Of a stretch of DNA of 64,000 nt, positions 54,443 through 61,170 are shown piece after piece. The stretch spans positions 17,427-81,426 of the forward strand of contig NZ_LSJI01000022.1 in the NCBI RefSeq assembly GCF_001557235.1, in the 5' to 3' direction. A program made the translations under genes and the position numbers. The first letter of the stretch is position 1, and each line of letters opens with the position of its first letter. The notes under the pieces were generated by a model. That model made no database searches, was not told the DNA's origin, and was given only the letters and a program-made list of their open reading frames with translations. The DNA is from Phenylobacterium sp. CCH9-H3. Its GTDB lineage: Bacteria; Pseudomonadota; Alphaproteobacteria; Caulobacterales; Caulobacteraceae.

Positions 54443-55270
54443 CTACCCCAGCCAGCGCGCCAGGTTCGTGAAGTAGCGCAGGGTCTCGGGCAGGGCGGTG
54501 GGGTCGCGAATCATGCCGTCGCCCGGGGCTTCATCCACGAAGCTGGGGCAGCCGTCGCGCGGATCCAGGTTGTAATCGCAGTAGTGGTGGAACGTGCTCT
54601 GCGCCAGCGCCCGGCCGCCCTCCGGACCCGCCTCGAACGCGACGGCGATATTGAACGGCCGGCCGGTGGCCCGGCTCAGACCCCGCGCCACGACCTGGGC
54701 GGCGGGATCGTCGGCCGGCGCGCCGACCGCGCCTTCGTGCGGATGCGCCGGCAGGCGGCGAACGCCCTCGAACAGCGGATGGGCCGGCGCGAGGACCTCG
54801 ACATCCTGGAAATCGCCGTTGGCGCCGGAGTGGTAGTTCGGCCAGTCGATGTTGGTGGTGTAGGGATCGTCGCGGCAGTTGCGGGTGTCGTCGGGGTCGG
54901 GGTTCTTCGAGTGGAAGTAGTGGGCCTTGCCCACCCCGCCCAGGGTGCAGACCGAGACGCCCAGGTCCATGTGGTCGCGCGTCACCATCAGCCCGCGGCC
55001 CGCCTTGCGGAACCGCCCGATGGCGGCGCATTCCTCGGCGTTGAGGCCGTCGCCTTCGTCCACGGCGAACAGCCACAGCTGGCTGAAGTCCGAGCGGTCC
55101 AGGCCGCCCAGCACCGGATCGGTCTGCCCGGGCGGCGCGGCCCGGTCGCGGGCCACGACCTCGGTGTCCGGCAGGCTCGCCAGGTGGTCGCGCAATCGGG
55201 CGAAGCGGCCGATGTGCCAGTTGTCCGGCTGGGTCTCGATGGTGGTTTGCAGAAGGATGCGGCGGGGCAT
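54443..55270 (-). CDS. Uncharacterised protein, possibly GATase1/ThuA-like
   Basis: 275 residues from the ATG at 55270. The part LDRSDFSQLWLFAVDEGDGLNAEECAAIGRFRKAGRGLMVTRDH has the look of ThuA or type 1 glutamine-amidotransferase-like proteins, where a region is opened, shown to be of a given size, and a G(R)G.M..RDH turn follows. Several His/Asp/Cys clusters (KAHYFHSKNPDPDDTRNCRD; FHHYCDYNLDPRDGCPSF) could bind metal. No signal peptide. I cannot name a function. It is followed by the DedA gene on the same strand, 32 bp upstream of it. Confidence 0.6.
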   Translation of the reverse strand: MPRRILLQTTIETQPDNWHIGRFARLRDHLASLPDTEVVARDRAAPPGQTDPVLGGLDRSDFSQLWLFAVDEGDGLNAEECAAIGRFRKAGRGLMVTRDHMDLGVSVCTLGGVGKAHYFHSKNPDPDDTRNCRDDPYTTNIDWPNYHSGANGDFQDVEVLAPAHPLFEGVRRLPAHPHEGAVGAPADDPAAQVVARGLSRATGRPFNIAVAFEAGPEGGRALAQSTFHHYCDYNLDPRDGCPSFVDEAPGDGMIRDPTALPETLRYFTNLARWLG

Positions 55271-55302
55271 GACCCCGAGGCTAGCATCGACGCGGCGGCG
55301 CG

Positions 55303-55884
55303 TCAGGGCTGCAGGCGCTCCTGGCCCGTCCAGATGCGCCAGCGCCAATAGGCGAGGCCGCCAATGGCCACGACCGCGGCGACCGCGGCGGCGATCGGGG
55401 CGGCGTGGGCGAACATCCCGTGCAGCAGCGCCATGACCGCCGGCCCGAACGCATAGCCCAGGGCCACGAAGACGCCGGCCCAGAGTCCCGCGGCGATGGC
55501 GTTCAGGATCGCGAACTTGCGCGTCGAGACGCTGGACACCCCGACCGCCACCGGCCCCGCGGCGCGCAGGCCGTAGATGAAGCGGAAACTCAGGATGAAG
55601 CCGGTCGGATAGCGCTCGATCAGCACCAGGGCCTTGTCGAACGCGGGCTTGGCCGCCGCCCGCTTCACCCAGCGCGTATGCCGGAAGCTGCGACCCAGGA
55701 CGAACAGCAGGTAGTCCACGATCCCCGAGCCCAGCGCCGCGGCCAGCACCACCACCGCCGGCGAGAGGATCTGCTGGCGCGCCATCACCCCGCCGGCGAT
55801 CACCGCCGTCTGTCCCTCCACCGCCGCGCCCAGCGCGATGGCGAACGGGCCCAGGGCGGCGAGATGTTGCGCAAGATCGGTCAT
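55303..55884 (-). CDS. DedA/VTT-family membrane protein
   Basis: 193 residues from the ATG at 55884. Hydrophobic helices and the motif FRFIYGLRAAGPVAVGVSSVS, which is the conserved F-x-R-(x)-G...P..AG region of DedA proteins, plus ALGSGIVDYLLFVLGRSF with the membrane acidic residue. DedA proteins scramble or flip phospholipids and undecaprenyl phosphate across the inner membrane. It is the first gene of a small minus-strand pair just downstream of tRNA-Asn. Confidence 0.87.
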   Translation of the reverse strand: MTDLAQHLAALGPFAIALGAAVEGQTAVIAGGVMARQQILSPAVVVLAAALGSGIVDYLLFVLGRSFRHTRWVKRAAAKPAFDKALVLIERYPTGFILSFRFIYGLRAAGPVAVGVSSVSTRKFAILNAIAAGLWAGVFVALGYAFGPAVMALLHGMFAHAAPIAAAVAAVVAIGGLAYWRWRIWTGQERLQP

Positions 55885-55998
55885 GCCGCCGGGGGGAGAG
55901 GGGTGGACGCGTCGGATATGGGAACGCGCGAAAGCGCCGCCAGATGCGGCAGGGCGACGCGCCACGATTATCTTCGCGATGTCCGGAAGGCTTCGAAG

Positions 55999-56074
55999 TG
56001 GCTCCCCGAGCAGGACTCGAACCTGCGACAAGTCGGTTAACAGCCGACTGCTCTACCAGCTGAGCTATCGGGGA
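55999..56074 (-). tRNA. tRNA-Asn (GTT)
   Basis: 76 nt including an encoded CCA. Acceptor TCCCCGA/TCGGGGA, D-arm GCTCAGCTGGTAGAGC, anticodon loop CTGTTAA with anticodon GTT, T-arm GCAGG-TTCGAAC-CCTGC. All stems pair well. It is the only RNA gene of a standard class seen in the window. Confidence 0.97.
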
Positions 56075-56159
56075 TCACGTCGAGAGGGCGGGCGTATACT
56101 GCGACCCGATGGGTTGCGCAAGCCGCCAGACGGCTTGTCGCAGCAGAACCGCCCGCGCG

Positions 56160-56188
56160 AAAAAAGAGCCCGGCGCGGACGCCGGGCT
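56160..56188 (-). terminator. Minus-strand Rho-independent terminator with no annotated gene upstream
   Basis: Stem AGCCCGGC / GCCGGGCT (8 bp perfect) with a 6-nt loop, followed on the minus strand by TTTTTT. No T-run on the plus side. The next gene to the right is on the other strand. Confidence 0.75.
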
Positions 56189-56220
56189 GAAATCAGTTTC
56201 GGTGATGGTGGGGTGTCTTC
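56160..56220 (-). ncRNA. Candidate small RNA ending at the 56160 terminator
   Basis: If transcription starts near 56220, just past the CtrA box, the RNA would be about 60 nt. It would have a first stem CTGAA...TTCAG holding a C-rich loop (ACACCCCACCATCACC) and the terminator hairpin. A C-rich single-stranded loop is a common anti-ribosome-binding-site feature of alphaproteobacterial small RNAs. The start is a guess; only the terminator is firm. Confidence 0.3.
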
Positions 56221-56253
56221 AGAAGAAGACGAGGTCAAACTCCGCCGCTGTGG

Positions 56254-56268
56254 TTAAGGGCGCGTTAA
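56254..56268. promoter_or_regulatory. CtrA box, perfect TTAA-N7-TTAA
   Basis: TTAA-GGGCGCG-TTAA, an exact match to the CtrA consensus, 144 bp upstream of mpl and about 35 bp upstream of the proposed small-RNA start on the minus strand. It could serve either. Confidence 0.6.
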
Positions 56269-56411
56269 TCGCCGCCGGCCGCCGGAACCTTCCCTTAAGT
56301 CCAAGGCCAAGCTTGGTCGCGCCACGGCCAAGCGTTCGATTGTCGCGCGGGGCTGGACGAACGCGCCGGATCGGTCGATCACCTGACTTAAGTCTTTGAG
56401 AAGAGGGGCGG

Positions 56412-57827
56412 ATGCGCATCCATTTCACCGGCATCGCGGGCGCGGGCATGGCCGCGGCGGCGCTGATGATGCGCGAGGCGGGGCACGTCATCACCGGATC
56501 CGACGAGGACGTCTTTCCGCCGATGTCCACCTATGTGGAGGGTCTGGGCTTCCCGGTGAGCTGGCGATTCGATTCGGCGAATCTGCCTGACGGCCTCGAC
56601 CTGCTGGTCCTGGGCGCCAGCGCCAAGCTGGGCGGCGAATCGAACGTCGAGGTCCAGGCGGCCCGCCGCCGGGGCGTGCGCGTCACCACCTTCCCCGAAC
56701 TGGTGGGCGAGGCGACGGCCCTGCGCCGCAACACCGTGGTCGCCGGCTCCTTCGGCAAGTCCACCTGCACGGCGCTTCTGGCCCACGTCCTGCGCGAGAG
56801 CGGCGTCGACGCCGGCTGGATGGTCGGCGCCATCTCGCCCTCGCTGCCCGACACCGGCCACTGGGGCGCGGCGCCCGAGGTGATTCTGGAGGGGGACGAG
56901 TACATCGTCGGCCCCACCGACCGGCGCTCCAAGTTCGTCCTCTACCACCCGCGCGACGTCCTCCTGACCTCGCTGATCCACGATCACGTCAACGTCTTCC
57001 CGACCTTCGACGACTATGTGAAGCCGTTCGAGGCGCTGCTGCGCCTGCTGCCGGGCGAGGGGTTGCTGGTCGCCCGCGAGCACCCGGCCATCCGCGCCAT
57101 CGCCGGCGAGGCGGCCGCACGCACCATCTGGTACGACACCGCCCCCTGCGACGGCTGGTATCCGGAAGGTGTGACCTTCGGCGAGACCAGCGCCTTCGAC
57201 CTCGTCGAACCGGGCGGCCGGCGCGTGAAGCTGACCACCACCCTCCTGGGCGAGCACAATGTCGAGAACATCGTCGGCGTCGGCGCCTATCTCCTGGAGC
57301 GCGGCCTGGTGGACGAAGCGCAGCTCGCCCGCGCCGTCGCCGGCTTCCAGGGCATCCGCCGCCGCCTGGACCGCCTGACCCGCCGCTCCGCCGTGCCGGT
57401 CATCGAGGGCTTCGGCTCATCGTACGAAAAGGCCCGCTCGGCCATCGAGGCCATGCTGCTGCACTATCCCCACCGGCCGCTGACGGTGGTGTTCGAGCCG
57501 CACACCTTCTCCTGGCGCAACCGCGACGCGCTGCCCTGGTACGACACCGTGTTCCAGGGCGTGTCCCGGGCGCTGATCGCCCCACCCCCGCACCACGGCG
57601 AGGCCAGCCACAGCCAGTCCGGCTTCGAGGAGATCCTGGCCCGGGTCGCGGCCGCCGGCGTGCCCGTGGAAGGCGTCGAGACCGCCGAGGCCGCCATCGC
57701 CGCCCTTGACCGCCTGTCCGGCGACGAGGTCGTGCTGCTGCTGTCGTCCGGCCCGCTGCTGGGCCTCGCCGACCGCCTGCCGGCCGTGTTCGACGAGCGC
57801 TACGGCGCCCGGGAAGCCGCCGCCTAG
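56412..57827 (+). CDS. mpl: UDP-MurNAc:L-alanyl-gamma-D-glutamyl-meso-DAP ligase (murein peptide ligase)
   Basis: Recycles the murein tripeptide by joining it to UDP-MurNAc. 471 residues, Mur-ligase fold: N-terminal Rossmann IHFTGIAGAGMAAAALMMRE, ATP-binding GSFGKSTCTALLAHVL (P-loop), the metal-binding EVILEGDEYIVGPTDRRSKF, and C-terminal VIEGFGSSYEKARSAIEAM plus VFEPHTFSWRNR. The FE-DEY...RSKF and FEPHTFSWRN sequences set Mpl apart from MurC. A possible CtrA box lies upstream. With nagZ it forms part of a peptidoglycan-recycling set in this window. Confidence 0.9.
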   Translation: MRIHFTGIAGAGMAAAALMMREAGHVITGSDEDVFPPMSTYVEGLGFPVSWRFDSANLPDGLDLLVLGASAKLGGESNVEVQAARRRGVRVTTFPELVGEATALRRNTVVAGSFGKSTCTALLAHVLRESGVDAGWMVGAISPSLPDTGHWGAAPEVILEGDEYIVGPTDRRSKFVLYHPRDVLLTSLIHDHVNVFPTFDDYVKPFEALLRLLPGEGLLVAREHPAIRAIAGEAAARTIWYDTAPCDGWYPEGVTFGETSAFDLVEPGGRRVKLTTTLLGEHNVENIVGVGAYLLERGLVDEAQLARAVAGFQGIRRRLDRLTRRSAVPVIEGFGSSYEKARSAIEAMLLHYPHRPLTVVFEPHTFSWRNRDALPWYDTVFQGVSRALIAPPPHHGEASHSQSGFEEILARVAAAGVPVEGVETAEAAIAALDRLSGDEVVLLLSSGPLLGLADRLPAVFDERYGAREAAA

Positions 57828-58162
57828 GGTTCCGGCTTCAGGGCGTAGATGTGCGCCTGCACGCGGTAGGTCCCCAGGTCCACGTCGATGGGGACCCGCT
57901 CGTATTCGTCCCCTTCGAAGGCGTCCAGCCGGTCCCAGTGGTCGGGCAGGTCCTCGGAGGTGAAGAGCTGCACCATCACCTCCGGGCCCATGGGGTCGGG
58001 GCGCAGGCCCGGATAGCCCGCCGCCGCGCCCCATCCGGAGTCCGCCAGCCATCCCCGCACCACGCCCGGCTGCCAGCCGCCGCCCAGGCCCGCCAGCTCG
58101 TGGTGGTTCGCCTGGCCCGGCGCCAGCGATCCGTACACGGCCAGGCGGTGGTCCCGGTTCAC
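57824..58162 (-). CDS. Gamma-glutamylcyclotransferase-like (AIG2/GGCT) protein
   Basis: 112 residues with a GTG start 1 bp after the acyl-CoA dehydrogenase stop. LAVYGSLAPGQANHHELAG is the YGSL substrate-binding loop, and DHWDRLDAFEGDEYERVPID contains the catalytic Glu of the family (DAFEGDEY). Enzymes of this fold form 5-oxoproline from gamma-glutamyl amines. The true substrate is uncertain. It overlaps mpl convergently by 4 bp. Confidence 0.85.
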   Translation of the reverse strand: MNRDHRLAVYGSLAPGQANHHELAGLGGGWQPGVVRGWLADSGWGAAAGYPGLRPDPMGPEVMVQLFTSEDLPDHWDRLDAFEGDEYERVPIDVDLGTYRVQAHIYALKPEP

Positions 58163-58163
58163 C

Positions 58164-59528
58164 TCAGCGGGACGCGTTGTGGTGCGCCGGGATCGGCTGG
58201 ACGTACTCGCCGGCCTTGGCGGCCTTCTCGGCGGCGTTCAGCTCCTTGAACTGCTCGCGCTTGGGCCCGAGGTAGCCGAACAGATAGGCGGCCACCTTGC
58301 GCATCTGGATCTCCTCCGAGCCCTCGGTGATCCGATAGCGGCGGTGGTGGCGATAGATGTGCTCGAAGGGCTTGTGCCGCGAATAGCCCATGCCGCCGTG
58401 GATCTGCATGGCCCGGTCCGCCGCCTCGCACACCAGCCGGTTGCCCCAGTAGTTGCACATGGAGACCTTGTCCGAGATCGTCTTCTCGATCTCCTTGTGC
58501 TCCATCCGGTCCATTTGCCAGGCCGTCTTGCGGATCAGCAGCCGCAGCATCTCGCACTGGGTCTGCAGCTCCACCAACGGCCACTGGATCGCCTGGTTTT
58601 CGGCCAGGGCCTTGCCGAACGGCTTGCGCGTGCGGGCGTATTTCACGCTCTCGTCGATGCAGTACTGCGCCGCCCCCAGGCTGGAGGCCGCCTGGCGGAT
58701 CCGATTCTGGTGCACGAAGCTCTGGCCCAGCCCCAGGCCGCGGTCGATCTGCCCCCAGTAGCTGTCCTCCGGCACCCAGACGTTGGTGAAGCTGACCCGC
58801 GGGTGGTCCGTGGGCATGTTGAAGGTCCACATATATTCCTCGACCTTCACCCCGGGGGTGTCGGCGGGCACGATGAAGCAGGTGATGCCTGTGGCATCTC
58901 CATCTTTCCCGGACGTTCTGGCGAAGACCATCACGTGGGTCGCCACGTGCATGCCCGTCGTCCACATCTTCTCGCCGTTGATCAGCCAGCCGGGCTGGCC
59001 GTCCTTGTCCTGGCGGACCGCCCGCGTTTCCATGAACGTCGCGTCCGAGCCGTGGTTGGGCTCGGTCAGGCCGAAGCCCGTGCGCATGCCGCCGTTCAAG
59101 AGCTTGTCGGCGTCGCGCTCGTACTGGGCGTTGGTGGCGAACTCCTTGAACATCAGGATGAAGGGGTTGTTGCCGACGATCGAGTGTTCGGTCTGCAGGT
59201 CGTTGAACAGGCCCAGGCCCTTGGCCGCCAGGTGTTCGCGGATCACCGCCATGGCCAGCTGGCTGCCGCCCTTGCCGCCCATCTCCGGCGGCCAGGCATA
59301 GCGCAGGTGTCCGGCCTCGTCGGCCAGCTTGCGCGCCTTGGCCAGCAGCTCCTCCCACTCCTTGCGGGGCAGGCCCTGGTTGTCCCAATCGGTGCGGGCA
59401 TGCTCGCGCCGGTGGTCGAAGAACCGCTCGTTGTCGTCCTGGGCCTGCAGCGGCGCGATGACGTCCTCGATGAAGCGATCCAGTTCCGCCAGATAGTCCA
59501 CGAGGTCCTGGGGCAGGTCGAAGTCCAT
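58164..59528 (-). CDS. Acyl-CoA dehydrogenase of the ACAD11/LvaC-like type
   Basis: 454 residues, FAD-dependent fold. GFGLTEPNHGSD, WLINGEKMWTTGMHVATHVMV and DRAMQIHGGMGYSRHKPFEHIYR mark the family. The middle LGLGQSFVHQNRIRQAASSLGAAQY and the ending ITEGSEEIQMRKVAAYLFGY resemble the ACAD domain of human ACAD10/11 and Pseudomonas LvaC. Those enzymes remove phosphate from 4-phosphoacyl-CoA rather than doing a simple beta-oxidation. It diverges from an APH-type kinase and a DUF6285 gene, the partners known in that pathway. Short-chain versus long-chain substrate cannot be read. Confidence 0.87.
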   Translation of the reverse strand: MDFDLPQDLVDYLAELDRFIEDVIAPLQAQDDNERFFDHRREHARTDWDNQGLPRKEWEELLAKARKLADEAGHLRYAWPPEMGGKGGSQLAMAVIREHLAAKGLGLFNDLQTEHSIVGNNPFILMFKEFATNAQYERDADKLLNGGMRTGFGLTEPNHGSDATFMETRAVRQDKDGQPGWLINGEKMWTTGMHVATHVMVFARTSGKDGDATGITCFIVPADTPGVKVEEYMWTFNMPTDHPRVSFTNVWVPEDSYWGQIDRGLGLGQSFVHQNRIRQAASSLGAAQYCIDESVKYARTRKPFGKALAENQAIQWPLVELQTQCEMLRLLIRKTAWQMDRMEHKEIEKTISDKVSMCNYWGNRLVCEAADRAMQIHGGMGYSRHKPFEHIYRHHRRYRITEGSEEIQMRKVAAYLFGYLGPKREQFKELNAAEKAAKAGEYVQPIPAHHNASR

Positions 59529-59561
59529 GGCCGTTCTCCCAACGCGATTTCTTGGGCGGGC

Positions 59562-59586
59562 TTGACGTTGCGGGAGCGTTTACAAT
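59562..59586 (+). promoter_or_regulatory. Candidate promoter for the APH-type kinase gene
   Basis: TTGACG (59562-59567) and TACAAT (59581-59586) are 13 nt apart. The gap of 118 bp between the divergent dehydrogenase and kinase genes holds both promoters. Confidence 0.45.
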
Positions 59587-59646
59587 CGCCCCGATAGCCC
59601 GCCAGATCGCGCGCAGATTAGACCAACCGGAAGGTTCCGTCGGGTC

Positions 59647-60642
59647 ATGGAAGTTGACGTTCGAGCGGGCCTTGAGAAGCTCGCCGCAAGGCTGGGAGGA
59701 GAGGGCGCCACCGTTACGGAGGCCGGGCGCCTCTCGGGCGGCGCCAGCATGGAAACCTGGGCCTTCGCCTTCGAGGGGCCGGGCGGGGCCGAGCGGCTGA
59801 TCCTGCGCCGCCGCAGCGCGCCGTTCGACGAGGAGGCCGCCCGCTCAGTCAGCCTCGCCACCGAGGCCAAGCTGATCCAGGCCACCGGCGCGAACGGCGC
59901 CCGCGTGCCCCAGGTGCGCCACGTCTGCGACGAGGCCGACGGCCTGGGCGAGGCCTATGTCATGGTCCGCGTCGACGGCGAGACCCTGGGCAAGAAGATC
60001 GTCTCCGACCCGCGGTTCGACGCCGTGCGCCCGGGCCTCGCGCGTCAGTGCGGCGAGTCGCTGGTGGCCATCCACCGCACCCCGCCGCCGCCGGGCCTGA
60101 ACCTGAAGACCGTGGACGGGACCGCCGAGCTCGACCGCTACGAGGAGGTCTATCGCGCCACGGGCGCCGAGCGGCCGATCCTGGAGCTGGCCTTCCAGTA
60201 CCTGCGCAGGCACGTCCCCGCGCCGGTGGAGCCGGTGCTGCTGCACGGCGACTTCCGCAACGGGAACATCATGTTCGACCCGCAGGTCGGGGTGGCCGCC
60301 ATCCTCGACTGGGAGCTGGCCCACATCGGCGACCCGGCCGAGGACATGGGCTGGATCTGCACCAACTCCTGGCGCTTCGGCCGCCCGGACCGTCCGGTGG
60401 GCGGTTTCGGCGAGTACGAGGACCTGCTGGCGGGCTACGCCTCGGCGGGCGGGCGGCGCATCGAGCTCAGCCGCGTCCGGTTCTGGCAGATGCTGGGCTC
60501 CCTGCGCTGGGGGATCATGTGCCTGACCATGTACCTCAGCTGGCGCGACGGGATCACCAGGTCGGTGGAACGCCCCATGATCGGCCGGCGCGTCTCGGAG
60601 ACCGAGGCCGACCTCGTCGTCTTGCTGGAGGAAGGCCTGTGA
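59647..60642 (+). CDS. APH-fold phosphotransferase, LvaA/ACAD11-kinase-like
   Basis: 331 residues, aminoglycoside-phosphotransferase/choline-kinase fold. ATP-site LSGGASMETWAFAFEG and LILRRRS (Lys/Arg), the catalytic loop LLHGDFRNGNIMFDP (Asp of H-G-D and Asn) and the metal-binding AILDWELAHIGDPAEDMGW. This subgroup occurs fused to acyl-CoA dehydrogenases in human ACAD10/11 and as LvaA in Pseudomonas putida, where it phosphorylates 4-hydroxyacyl-CoA. Not an aminoglycoside-resistance gene. The DUF6285 gene overlaps its stop by GTGA. Confidence 0.88.
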   Translation: MEVDVRAGLEKLAARLGGEGATVTEAGRLSGGASMETWAFAFEGPGGAERLILRRRSAPFDEEAARSVSLATEAKLIQATGANGARVPQVRHVCDEADGLGEAYVMVRVDGETLGKKIVSDPRFDAVRPGLARQCGESLVAIHRTPPPPGLNLKTVDGTAELDRYEEVYRATGAERPILELAFQYLRRHVPAPVEPVLLHGDFRNGNIMFDPQVGVAAILDWELAHIGDPAEDMGWICTNSWRFGRPDRPVGGFGEYEDLLAGYASAGGRRIELSRVRFWQMLGSLRWGIMCLTMYLSWRDGITRSVERPMIGRRVSETEADLVVLLEEGL

Positions 60643-61004
60643 TCACCCACCCCCGCACCGACGAGCTCGCCGAGTCCGTCCGCCTCTGGATCGACGAGAT
60701 CCGCCCGACGCTCGACCCCCGCAACGCCTTCCTGGCGCGCGTGGCCGCCAACGCCATGGCGACCATCGCCCGCGAGCTCACCCAGGGCCCCGCGGCGGAA
60801 GCCGCCGCCGTGGCCGGCATGACGGGCGTCCTGGGCCACGGCGGAACCTTCGCCGAGCTGAACAGCGAGCTCTGCGCCCGCATCCGCTCAGGCGAGCTCA
60901 CCGTCGAAACTCCGGGCCTCCTCACCGCCCTGGCCGCCATCGCCCGCAACCAGGTCGCCATCGACCAGCCCACGTACAAGCCCGAAGGCGCCCCGGCGCC
61001 CTGA
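60639..61004 (+). CDS. DUF6285 small protein, possible LvaB-type kinase partner
   Basis: 121 residues with a GTG start overlapping the kinase stop. Helical: RTDELAESVRLWIDEIRPTLDPRNAFLARVAANAMATIAREL, then FAELNSELCARIRSGELTVE and LTALAAIARNQVAIDQPTY. The LDPRNAFLARVAANAM core is what I associate with DUF6285, found after APH-type kinases. In Pseudomonas the small LvaB protein is needed by LvaA; whether LvaB belongs to the same family is from memory and should be checked. Confidence 0.75.
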   Translation: MITHPRTDELAESVRLWIDEIRPTLDPRNAFLARVAANAMATIARELTQGPAAEAAAVAGMTGVLGHGGTFAELNSELCARIRSGELTVETPGLLTALAAIARNQVAIDQPTYKPEGAPAP

Positions 61005-61028
61005 GTCCCCGCCCTCCACAGTTGTCAC

Positions 61029-61142
61029 CCCGGTTTCGGCGCAGCCGAAGACCGGGACCCCGATCTGTTGAGCTTGCGAGTCCGCGGAGCGGCCCCGCAT
61101 CGCGAAGCTACCGACCGCAACACATCGCGGTCCCGGTCTTCG
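61029..61142. repeat. REP-like inverted repeat between convergent genes
   Basis: A hairpin CCCGGT-TTCGGC-gca-GCCGAA-g-ACCGGG (61029-61056) overlaps the left arm of a perfect 14-bp inverted repeat, CGAAGACCGGGACC (61046-61059) with GGTCCCGGTCTTCG (61129-61142). The whole lies in the 166-bp gap between the stops of the DUF6285 gene and the TonB receptor. Such elements are common between convergent genes. Confidence 0.6.
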
Positions 61143-61170
61143 CGCGCCGCCGCCCTAAAGCCCTCGCCTC

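Larger units (their letters stand above)
56075..56411. other. 337-bp intergenic region with CtrA box and minus-strand terminator
   Basis: Between tRNA-Asn and mpl. Contains a minus-strand terminator (56160-56188), a perfect TTAA-N7-TTAA box (56254-56268) and a palindrome CCAAGCTTGG near 56307. The frames crossing it do not look like proteins. The region holds the mpl promoter, the tRNA promoter and possibly a small RNA on the minus strand. Confidence 0.55.

Noticed and set aside
56219-56530. 103-codon minus-strand frame ending just before the 56160 terminator
   Set aside because: It overlaps the start of mpl antisense, has no ribosome-binding site, and its composition is unlike a protein. 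The terminator is better explained by a small RNA or short transcript.
59647-60642. Antibiotic resistance (aminoglycoside phosphotransferase)
   Set aside because: The APH fold is shared, but the neighbouring ACAD and DUF6285 genes and the sequence type point to the acyl-CoA kinase branch.
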